From assembly GCF_009931115.1 (NCBI RefSeq), contig NZ_CP047491.1, forward strand, positions 3,237,501 through 3,301,500: 64,000 bases of DNA, in the 5' to 3' direction. The position numbers were made by a program, and so were the translations under genes. Under the pieces are notes generated by a model. That model ran no database searches, had not been told where the DNA came from, and worked only from the letters and a program-made list of their open reading frames with translations. This document shows positions 25,987 through 33,891 of the stretch, piece after piece. This DNA is from Microbulbifer hydrolyticus (lineage in GTDB: Bacteria > Pseudomonadota > Gammaproteobacteria > Pseudomonadales > Cellvibrionaceae). Numbering within the stretch: the stretch's first letter is position 1; each line of letters begins with the position of its first letter.

Positions 25987-28095
25987 TCAGCCGAGAAACT
26001 CGACCGACTCGGGGACCAGTTGCGCCCCCAGTTCGGTTTGCAACTCATGCACCAGGGGGTCTTTATTCAGCGCATCGCGGGCGGAAAGCAGCTGTGCTTC
26101 CCTGGTCGCAGCAATCAGTCGCGCGGGTGTGCCACCGTGCACTTCGCCCACCTGAATCTGGACTGTGACCGGCTGGCCGAAGAAATCCCCGAGCACATCC
26201 GCCAGACGGCGCTGGTGGCCTTCGTCGTACAGACTGCTGAAGGACTGATCCAGGGTAAAGGACAGTATATTGTCCTGCCGCCCCAGTAACTCCAGGTGCG
26301 AGGCAATGGAGTGGAGGATACCGGTCACACCAACTTGTGGATACATCGCCGGCCAGCTGCCGGGAGACAGCGCATCAAGGCGCGCAGCGGGAACCGCCGG
26401 AACCTCTTCAACGGCGGGTTGCGGTGCAACCTCCACTTCCGGCTGAAACGCCTGGCTCGGTGTCGATTCTACATTCGCCACCTGCTGACGCAGGCGCTCG
26501 CGCATTGCCGCACGGTCGTCCGCCCGATGCGGGGCAGCACCAACCGCCCCGACATCGGCAGTCGATGCCTCCGCAGGCGCCTCTACTTCCTGAGGCATTC
26601 TCTGCGGTGGTTGCGGCACGGGTGCCTCCGCCGCAGCGTACTGCGGCGGAGCATCAGCTACCGGCTTTTTTTCGTGGGCGCCCTCCCCGGAAGACGACAT
26701 TTGCGGCTCGGGATCCTCAGACCAGGGAGGCGCGTCGTCTACCGGTACCGGAGCAGATACGGGCGCCGCCTGTTCTGCGCCCGGGGGTGCTGCTGGCACT
26801 GGCGCCTCGCACGGCGAAATATCTGCGGATGACACCTGTGGGGGCTGGGGAGCCTGCTGCGGCATGACTTGCGCACCAGTATTAGCGGCTTGCGCTGCCG
26901 GTGTCATTTCTGGCGATGGTGCGGCACCTTCGGCAGGCCGGGCAGCTGGCGCCGCCTGGGGGGCAGGCTGGCCTGCGCCCGACAACGTTGCCGTGGGTAT
27001 GTTCGCGACCCCCTGCGGCTTGAACGCGAGCATCCGCAACAGTGCCATCTCAAACCCGCCGCGGGGATCCGGCGCCAGGGGCAGGTCACGGCGTGCCAAT
27101 AGCGCCATCTGGTAAAACAGCTGTACGTTCTCCCCTGCCATGGAGGCGGCATGATGCTGCAGCTGCTCGGCATCACCCAGCGCATTATCAATCGCCCCGG
27201 GCAATACCTGGGCGATTGCAATACGGTGCAGAATGGCGGCGAGCTCTGCCAGCGCCGCACTGTAATCGGGGGCCTGCTGGGAGAGCTCGTCAACCGCCGC
27301 AAACAGGGCCGACGGGTTTTCTTCAGCCAGTGCCCTGATCAGCTTCCACACCAGCGTACTGTCGAGGGTACCGAGCATCGCCCGCACCTCGGCCTCACTG
27401 ATCTTGCCACCACCAAACGCGATCGCCTGATCTGTGAGGCTCATAGCGTCACGCATACTGCCGTCTGCGGCGCGCCCCAGATGCCAGAGTGCGGCCTCTT
27501 CAAACGGCACCAGCTCTTTTTCCAGCACGAAGCGCAGATGTTCTACCACACGCTCCGGGCTCATATTCTTGAGGTTGAACTGCAGGCAGCGGGACAGCAC
27601 GGTCACTGGCAGTTTTTGCGGGTCGGTGGTGGCCAGCAGGAACTTGACGTGGGGCGGCGGCTCCTCGAGCGTCTTCAACAGCGCGTTGAACGAGCTGTTG
27701 GAGAGCATGTGCACCTCGTCAATCAGGTACACCTTGTATCGGCCCCGGGTGGGCGCGTACTGGACGTTCTCCAGCAGCTCGCGGGTATCTTCCACCTTGG
27801 TGCGGGACGCGGCATCCACTTCAATCAGGTCGACGAAACGGCCGTCGGCGATTTCCGTACACACCGAACATTGACCGCAGGGCTCGGAGCTGACGCCGGT
27901 TTCACAGTTCAGGCACTTGGCCAGGATCCGCGCGATGGTGGTCTTGCCCACCCCCCGGGTACCGGCAAACAGGTAGGCGTGGTGCAGGCGATTGTTATCC
28001 AGGGCGTTGATCAGGGCCTGTAGCACATGCTCCTGCCCCACCATCTCCCGGAACAGTCGCGGCCGCCATTTACGCGCCAGTACTTGATAACTCAT
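25987..28095 (-). CDS. dnaX: DNA polymerase III tau (and gamma) subunit
   Basis: 702-residue tau subunit of the clamp-loader. Residues 1-240 are the AAA+ ATPase (Walker A in AGTRGVGKTTIARILAK at about 43-55; zinc site CLNCETGVSSEPCGQCSVC). Then comes the collar domain III (to about 370), a Pro/Ala/Gln-rich disordered linker (about 370-600), and a C-terminal polymerase/DnaB-binding domain. ATG 28095 has GGAGAG upstream. A -1 frameshift signal in the linker (codons 475-477) would give a gamma form of about 480 residues. First gene of dnaX-ybaB-recR. Confidence 0.96.
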   Translation of the reverse strand: MSYQVLARKWRPRLFREMVGQEHVLQALINALDNNRLHHAYLFAGTRGVGKTTIARILAKCLNCETGVSSEPCGQCSVCTEIADGRFVDLIEVDAASRTKVEDTRELLENVQYAPTRGRYKVYLIDEVHMLSNSSFNALLKTLEEPPPHVKFLLATTDPQKLPVTVLSRCLQFNLKNMSPERVVEHLRFVLEKELVPFEEAALWHLGRAADGSMRDAMSLTDQAIAFGGGKISEAEVRAMLGTLDSTLVWKLIRALAEENPSALFAAVDELSQQAPDYSAALAELAAILHRIAIAQVLPGAIDNALGDAEQLQHHAASMAGENVQLFYQMALLARRDLPLAPDPRGGFEMALLRMLAFKPQGVANIPTATLSGAGQPAPQAAPAARPAEGAAPSPEMTPAAQAANTGAQVMPQQAPQPPQVSSADISPCEAPVPAAPPGAEQAAPVSAPVPVDDAPPWSEDPEPQMSSSGEGAHEKKPVADAPPQYAAAEAPVPQPPQRMPQEVEAPAEASTADVGAVGAAPHRADDRAAMRERLRQQVANVESTPSQAFQPEVEVAPQPAVEEVPAVPAARLDALSPGSWPAMYPQVGVTGILHSIASHLELLGRQDNILSFTLDQSFSSLYDEGHQRRLADVLGDFFGQPVTVQIQVGEVHGGTPARLIAATREAQLLSARDALNKDPLVHELQTELGAQLVPESVEFLG
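26626..26688 (-). promoter_or_regulatory. Programmed -1 ribosomal frameshift site in dnaX
   Basis: Minus strand. A Shine-Dalgarno-like GGGGAGGG (26688-26681) lies nine bases before the slippery heptamer A-AAA-AAG (26671-26665), which is in the zero frame as GAA AAA AAG (codons 475-477). Reading in -1 then gives GCC GGT AGC TGA, a stop four codons on. An 11-bp perfect hairpin CTCCGCCGCAG-TACG-CTGCGGCGGAG follows at 26651-26626. The same elements, in the same order, produce gamma in E. coli; the 13-base spacer to the stem is longer than the usual 5-9. Confidence 0.85.
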
Positions 28096-28426
28096 TCGCT
28101 CTCCGCACCTGTTGGTGCCACGGTTTAACACGGTTTAAAGGATATGTGCCGGTGCCGGCATCCAAGAAGTCGGCCATTATACCGGCATCAACGCGCAGGA
28201 ATAGTGACCCGCCACGGGTCCTGCCAAATGCGCTGCCAGACTGGCTGCCGGCCACGCGCCTTGCCATACCCTCTAAATGAAGCAGCTTCTCTGTTCCGGT
28301 CATCTCGTCGTGTCTTAACGACCACTCGTCGATTGCTGTACGCCTGTGTTATAACTTGCCCGAGCTCGCAACAAAGCAACCAGAACAACAATCACGACGA
28401 GCGCTGTATGGGGATTCCGCTGACTG
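28096..28426. other. Divergent intergenic region dnaX / ECF sigma factor
   Basis: Contains a TATAAT on the minus strand (28176-28181), the likely -10 of dnaX with a leader of about 75 bases, and a GC-rich imperfect dyad (GCCGGTGCCGGC, near 28148-28160) just inside that leader. No gene and no SRP RNA-like sequence was found. Confidence 0.45.
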
Positions 28427-28954
28427 ATGAATAAAGCCCGGAAGACACTTCTGGAGAAGCTGTTTGCCGATCACGGCCAAGCACTGGTGCGCTTCATTAC
28501 CCGCATTGTGCGCAGCACCGAAGACGCTGAAGATATTGCCCAGCACGCATACTTGCGCCTGCAGAAGCTCAGTGACGAGAAAGATCTCGATAATCCCCGC
28601 GCCTACCTGTTCCAGATCGCCAACAATCTGGCTGTGGATCAACTGCGCCGGGGCAAGCTCCATATCGAGTACATTAATCAGCAATTGCCGGCGGAAGGCG
28701 CTACTGCCACCGACGACGACCATGCGTTCCATCAGTCGCCCGAGCGGGTCCTGGCCGCCCGGCAACAGCTGCAGGCCATCCATGAGGCCATGGACAGCCT
28801 GCCCCTGAAATGCCGCCAGGCATTCCTCCTGCACCGCAGCCGCGGACTCTCCTATTCCGAAATCGCCCATGAAATGAACATTTCCGTGAGCAGCGTGGAG
28901 AAGTACATACTGCAGGCCCTGAAGGCGTGCCGAAAAAAAGTCGGAAACTTATAG
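28427..28954 (+). CDS. ECF sigma factor (FecI-like)
   Basis: 175-residue group IV sigma factor. Region 2 is visible as IVRSTEDAEDIAQHAYLRLQ followed by the -10-recognition helix AYLFQIANNLAVDQLRR. Region 4 is DSLPLKCRQAFLLHRSRGLS with the helix-turn-helix YSEIAHEMNISVSSVEKYIL. It is of the FecI type, which is controlled by a FecR anti-sigma protein and a signalling TonB-dependent receptor, both encoded next on the same strand. The 423-bp gap to fecR is unusual, since fecI and fecR normally touch or overlap. The start ATG has no strong ribosome-binding site. Confidence 0.9.
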   Translation: MNKARKTLLEKLFADHGQALVRFITRIVRSTEDAEDIAQHAYLRLQKLSDEKDLDNPRAYLFQIANNLAVDQLRRGKLHIEYINQQLPAEGATATDDDHAFHQSPERVLAARQQLQAIHEAMDSLPLKCRQAFLLHRSRGLSYSEIAHEMNISVSSVEKYILQALKACRKKVGNL

Positions 28955-29377
28955 TCCACTACCGCATCTCAACCATCGATTCATAACGTCACACTACCGG
29001 GCCAGGCAAGGCGTTGGCTGCGCGTAAATACGCGCTGAACAACTTTGGCGCACTGAACCAGATGAGTGCACCGCCTTGCAGCAAATAATATGGAAATTGT
29101 TTGAGGGAGTAAGGCGATGGTTCGTCTTACTTATGAGCAACGGTATCCAAGCAAGAAAATACGGACTCCGTAGACAATATGTGCTAAATTTTATGGCGAT
29201 TTATCGCAAAAATTGCACAAGACAGATAAAAAGTTGATTTGAGCGCCACCAAAGAGCACCATATTGGTGCAATTGGTCAAAAAATGGCGTCGGAAAGTGC
29301 CGGGAGGCATTAATCCTTCAAATGACAACTTTGACAGGCAGTTAAACTGATTATCGGAACACAAGGTATTAAGTGCG
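28955..29377. other. Long AT-richer spacer between the sigma and anti-sigma genes
   Basis: No open frame with coding character. It holds two perfect dyads: GCGCGTA-AA-TACGCGC (29020-29035) and GCACC-ATATT-GGTGC (29256-29270), plus AT-rich stretches near 29090-29240. The composition and dyads suggest a separate, regulated promoter for the fecR-receptor pair. Confidence 0.45.
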
Positions 29378-30442
29378 GTGAACTCTCAGGAAGTACAACA
29401 TGTACCCACGGAAGACAGGCTGGATCAGGCATGCGCCTGGATCGCTCGCCTGCGTTCCGATGCGCCCAGCGCTGCTGACCGCCGTGCCTTTGCCGAATGG
29501 ATGTCCGAATGCGCCGCCAATCGCCAGGCCTTTGACGAAATGGCGGAGCTCTGGGGCGACCTCGGCGTCCTTTCACACCTTCCGCTGGATGAACTCTATC
29601 CCGAAAGCGTACCCAGCTCCGAACACCGCGAGCAGGTGAAACCCGAGCGCCCCGCGCGCGCTTCCCGTGCCGCTAACGATAATACAGGCTGGAACCTCCC
29701 CCAGTGGTTGATGGGCGGAAGCGCCGTAGCTGCCTGCCTGGGCATTGCGCTCTGGATCGGCAACCAGTGGCTTCAGCAGGCTCCGGTTCAACAACAAATG
29801 TACACCACCGCCATCGGCGAAACCCGCACCATCGCACTGGCCGATGGATCCGAGGTCAAACTGAACACCAACTCCGAGCTGATCGTCAATTTCAGCCGGG
29901 ATGAGCGCCGCACCCAGCTGCTGCGCGGTGAAGCCTTCTTCGACGTCGCGCGCCAGACCTCGCGCCCATTTACCGTGGCTGCCGGCAGTGCGAACATTCG
30001 CGTACTGGGAACCCAGTTCAACGTAGAGCGCAACCCGGACAACACCCGGGTATCCGTCACCGGCGGCACCGTCGCGGTGAGCGAAGCTCGCACCGCCAGC
30101 GGCCTGCAGCCTGAGTCCGTCAAACTGACCCGCAACCAGAAAGTGAGCGTGTCCAACAACGGCCTTTCTACGGTAGGCCACACATCGCCGGAGGAAGCGC
30201 TGGACTGGACGCACGGCCAGCTGGTCTTCGATGAGACACCACTCAGCGAAGCCCTGGAAGAACTCAACCGCTACCTGAAGGTTCCGGCAGCAGCAGCTCC
30301 CGGAGTCAGCGACCAGACCCTGTCCGGCACTTTCGAGCTGACAGACCCGGAAAGCACCCTTTCTGCGATCGCCACGGCGCTCGACCTCGCGCAGGACCAC
30401 AGCGACCCCAACCTGACTCTCTTGTCAGCCAAGCCCAACTAA
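29378..30442 (+). CDS. FecR-family anti-sigma factor/regulator
   Basis: 354 residues: an N-terminal sigma-binding domain (about 15-70, RLDQACAWIARLRSDAPSAA), one TM helix (about 109-128, LMGGSAVAACLGIALWIGN), and a periplasmic FecR domain (YTTAIGETRTIALADGSEVK and the ELIVNFSRDERRTQLLRGEA stretch). A C-terminal STN-like/DUF4974 region (DETPLSEALEELNRYLKV) receives the signal from the receptor. It starts at GTG 29378 with AAGG upstream. Gene order sigma-FecR-STN receptor is the cell-surface signalling layout. Confidence 0.92.
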   Translation: MNSQEVQHVPTEDRLDQACAWIARLRSDAPSAADRRAFAEWMSECAANRQAFDEMAELWGDLGVLSHLPLDELYPESVPSSEHREQVKPERPARASRAANDNTGWNLPQWLMGGSAVAACLGIALWIGNQWLQQAPVQQQMYTTAIGETRTIALADGSEVKLNTNSELIVNFSRDERRTQLLRGEAFFDVARQTSRPFTVAAGSANIRVLGTQFNVERNPDNTRVSVTGGTVAVSEARTASGLQPESVKLTRNQKVSVSNNGLSTVGHTSPEEALDWTHGQLVFDETPLSEALEELNRYLKVPAAAAPGVSDQTLSGTFELTDPESTLSAIATALDLAQDHSDPNLTLLSAKPN

Positions 30443-30579
30443 GATATAAATCCCACCCCGGGTGATCGTTCTTTTTTTAGCCAAAAGCTTGCCGATCACC
30501 CACACCACACTATTAAACAGAAATAAACTGCTGTATCCGGCCGCCGATCGCACCGGATTTGCGGGTGGGATGAGAAGAA

Positions 30580-33474
30580 TTGAACTTCAGGCACTGGGCA
30601 GCACTGTCATTGACCGGTCTGCTGGTACTCACTAAGAGTGCCGCTGCTGCCTGCCCGGAATCCGGGGTTCAGATCGCCAAAGGTCCGCTTTCCCGTGCCC
30701 TGATCGCCCTCGGCCGCGAATGCCGGGTGTCCCTGGTTGTCCAGGACAACAGCGCCGCCTCTATATATATCCCCGAGCTACACCTCGAGACGCCCGATGG
30801 CAGCATCGCCCCCGCACTTCACCAGTTGCTGGAGAGGACGACGCTGACCTTCACCCACACCGGCACCAATGCGATTGCCGTTGTGGCCCGCAGCGAAGAT
30901 TCAGAGGACGAGGCTGCCGAGTCCCCCCTGCTGCCGGCTGAAGAAGTCACCGTGACCGGCCGCAACCTGACCGGTAGCCACCTTCGCCACCTGAAGCTGG
31001 ACAGTTACGCCCCTATCGATGTGCTCGCCCAGCCAGAACTGGAAATTACCGGTGCCCAGACCATTGCGGAACTGCTGAAATTCTTGCCCGCGGTATCCGG
31101 TAACTCCACCAGCACTTCTGTCACCAACGGCGGCAACGGCACCGCCACCGTGACCTTGCGCGGTCTGCCCGCCAGTAACACACTGGTTCTAATCAATGGC
31201 CGCCGTATCGTCAACAACGGCTTCGGAGGCGAAGCGGCCGACCTGAACACCATTCCGCTGTCGGCCGTCGACCGTATTGAAGTTTTGAAGGACGGCGCCT
31301 CGGCGGTATACGGATCCGATGCCATTGCCGGGGTAGTCAACATCATCCTGCGCAGGGATTTTGACGGTCTCTCGGTCAACAGTTACTACGGCCAGGCGGA
31401 GCGCGGTGACCAGCAGACCAACTCCTACAGCGTGACCTGGGGAGCGGGGGACGACGATCGTCATCTTATGTTCAGCCTGGCGGATTACCGCCAGGGCGAA
31501 ATTTACAGCCGCGACCGCGCCCTTTCAGCCTCGGCGGACAACCGCGCACGGGGCGGTACCGACCTGCGCTCCTCTGCCTCGCCCCAGGGATATATCGCGC
31601 TGTCCGACGGTGTAGTGACCAGCACGGAAAATGGTTACGACACCTGGACCCCGGAAGACCTGTATAACTTTCGCGAGTACACCTCCGCACTGGTGCCGTC
31701 AGAAAGGCAATCCCTGTATGTCGCAGGCAACCAGAACCTCAGTGAATCCGTGGAAGCCTACGCGGAGCTGATGGCGATACGCACACGCTCCGAATCCACC
31801 ATGGCGGCCACACCGGTATTCACCCGATTCGACAATGGCGACCTGACGATATCTGCCGATCAAATCCACAACCCGTTTGGTGAAGAGATCACTGACGTGC
31901 GCAAGCGGGTACTGGAGCTCGGCCCACGGGTGCAGTACAACAGCACGGATACCTGGCGCCTGAACACTGGCCTGAAAGGGACGGTGGAAGACTGGCAGTG
32001 GGAACTGACTGCAGCGGCGCATTACACCCGCGCAAAAGAACGCCTCAGTAACCTGATCAATCCAAACCGGCTCTCCACTGGCCTGAAAGGCGCCGACGTC
32101 TGCAATGCAGACGCCGGTTGCGTTCCGGTAAACCTGCTGGGTCCTTCAGGCAGCATCGACCAGGCGCAGCTGGATTACATTCGCGGAGAAAACCGTGTCA
32201 GCGGCGCCACCCGCATGGCCTCCCTCACCTATGTCGCCAACGGCCCGCTGGGGCATAATCGCGCCGGCGATATACTTGCGGCAGCCGGCGTGGAAATTCG
32301 GCGCGAAGCCATCGACTTTACCTCGACGGATGCCAGTGGGCTGTCCCTGATTGGCGGTGTCGCCTCCGGCGCGGCACAGGGAGAGCGCCTGATCGGGGAA
32401 GCCTTCGGCGAGATCTCCGTGCCGTTGATCGCGAAATCCCTGTGGCTCGATGGCGCCGTGCGCTATTCCGATTACAGCGATTTCGGCAGTACTGCCAATC
32501 CCAAAATGGCATTGCGCTGGCGCCCATGGCCATCCCTGCTGTTACGCGCCAGTTACGCAACCGGCTTCAAGGCACCGACACTGGTCGACATGAACCAGAC
32601 CGGATCACAGAGCCAGGAGTTTCTTTTTGACCCCTGCACCAACAGTAATGCAGCCTCGTTGCCGGGATGCAATGGCCGCGCAGACCAGGCCCGTATCCAA
32701 TACCTCACCGAGTTTGGTGGTAACCCGGACCTTCAACCGGAAACCTCTGACAACCGCTCGCTCGGCATCGTGTGGACACCGGGAGACTTTACCGGCTTTC
32801 ACGCGAGTCTCGACCTGTTTGATATCCGCCAGAACGACGTTATTGATACCAACCCCCAGTACCTGATCAACCAGAACGCGCTAAATGGCCTGTTCAGCGA
32901 TCGCGTGCTGAGGGATGACAAGGGTGACATCACCCGCGTGGTTGCCACGCGCCTGAATATTGGTGCACGCGAAGTCCGGGGTGTGGACGCCAGCATGCGC
33001 TACCAGTATCAATCCCGGGAGCTGGGGTTGATCCGCTGGTCTATTAACAGCAGCCACATGGCCAGCTACCTGAACCAGCTGGCCCCCGGGAGCCCTGTCG
33101 AAAACCTCGCTGGCACCTTTGTCGATTCCGCCAGTGGCGGCGCCGGTTCCCTGCCGGAATGGAAAGCCAACACCGGCATTTACTGGAAGCGTGGCCGCTG
33201 GGAAGGCGGCTACACCGTGCACTACGTCGACGAGCTTGAAGAAAGCTTCACGCTTAACAATGAGTCCGTCACCCGCTCTATCCACAGTTGGTCGACGCAC
33301 GATCTGCAACTCGCCTATGGCGTCCCCCTCGGATTCCGTTTCGCCATCGGTATCGACAACCTGCTCGATAATGCCCCCCCCTTTGCCGCATCGGCATTCA
33401 ATGACAATTTTGATGCGCGCACCTATGATTTAGCCGGTCGCTACTGGTACACCACATTCAGCTTCAACATGTGA
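30580..33474 (+). CDS. TonB-dependent receptor with STN signalling domain (receptor 1)
   Basis: 964-residue outer-membrane receptor. After a Sec signal (ending near SAAAAC) comes an STN domain (about 30-100, GPLSRALIALGRECRVSLVV), the TonB box EEVTVTGR (about 121-128), a plug (LLKFLPAVSGNS, VTLRGLPASNTLVLINGRR, EVLKDGASAVYGSDAIAGVV) and a 22-strand barrel. STN plus the upstream FecI/FecR genes indicate transport-coupled signalling; the ligand is unknown. The only in-frame start near a purine-rich site is TTG 30580 (GAGAAGAA). The C-terminus is TTFSFNM, lacking the usual terminal aromatic residue. Confidence 0.92.
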   Translation: MNFRHWAALSLTGLLVLTKSAAAACPESGVQIAKGPLSRALIALGRECRVSLVVQDNSAASIYIPELHLETPDGSIAPALHQLLERTTLTFTHTGTNAIAVVARSEDSEDEAAESPLLPAEEVTVTGRNLTGSHLRHLKLDSYAPIDVLAQPELEITGAQTIAELLKFLPAVSGNSTSTSVTNGGNGTATVTLRGLPASNTLVLINGRRIVNNGFGGEAADLNTIPLSAVDRIEVLKDGASAVYGSDAIAGVVNIILRRDFDGLSVNSYYGQAERGDQQTNSYSVTWGAGDDDRHLMFSLADYRQGEIYSRDRALSASADNRARGGTDLRSSASPQGYIALSDGVVTSTENGYDTWTPEDLYNFREYTSALVPSERQSLYVAGNQNLSESVEAYAELMAIRTRSESTMAATPVFTRFDNGDLTISADQIHNPFGEEITDVRKRVLELGPRVQYNSTDTWRLNTGLKGTVEDWQWELTAAAHYTRAKERLSNLINPNRLSTGLKGADVCNADAGCVPVNLLGPSGSIDQAQLDYIRGENRVSGATRMASLTYVANGPLGHNRAGDILAAAGVEIRREAIDFTSTDASGLSLIGGVASGAAQGERLIGEAFGEISVPLIAKSLWLDGAVRYSDYSDFGSTANPKMALRWRPWPSLLLRASYATGFKAPTLVDMNQTGSQSQEFLFDPCTNSNAASLPGCNGRADQARIQYLTEFGGNPDLQPETSDNRSLGIVWTPGDFTGFHASLDLFDIRQNDVIDTNPQYLINQNALNGLFSDRVLRDDKGDITRVVATRLNIGAREVRGVDASMRYQYQSRELGLIRWSINSSHMASYLNQLAPGSPVENLAGTFVDSASGGAGSLPEWKANTGIYWKRGRWEGGYTVHYVDELEESFTLNNESVTRSIHSWSTHDLQLAYGVPLGFRFAIGIDNLLDNAPPFAASAFNDNFDARTYDLAGRYWYTTFSFNM

Positions 33475-33891
33475 AGCAAGCACCGCCAATCGATTTCACA
33501 ACATCCCATTTTCCCCCCTATCCTGATTGCTGACCTCCTTACCCTGGAGCATTCACAGTTCTGCCCGGCCGACGATTTTTCGCCGGTATTTCGCTGATTT
33601 CGTTGTTCCGGAGCGATTAAGCGATCGCACAGATACCCAAGCGACGGGCTCAATGGCCTCACTGCCCACCTTCCAATAAAAACCAGCGCACATGCTGTTC
33701 GCATTTCTCACCTTTTTTGACGTCACAATCGGCCCCCAAGAACCAAAGGCGCAATTTCATTCACGAATATCCTTGAATGAAGAAAAATTGTTCTAGGGTT
33801 GATAGCAAGCCTCTGTTGATAGAAGTGTGCAGTTGTCAGGGAGGGCATGGCCATATTCGGCGAACATCACCGGTATCAGGAGAGGTATACC
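33475..33891. other. Leader region of receptor 2
   Basis: About 417 bp between two receptor genes. No coding frame and no clear intrinsic terminator for receptor 1 are seen. The last 130 bp are AT-richer (around 33760-33830) and presumably hold the receptor 2 promoter; no consensus -35/-10 pair is convincing. Confidence 0.4.

Noticed and set aside
28096-28426. Possible SRP (4.5S) RNA next to dnaX, as in some gammaproteobacteria
   Set aside because: The conserved SRP RNA core could not be found on either strand.
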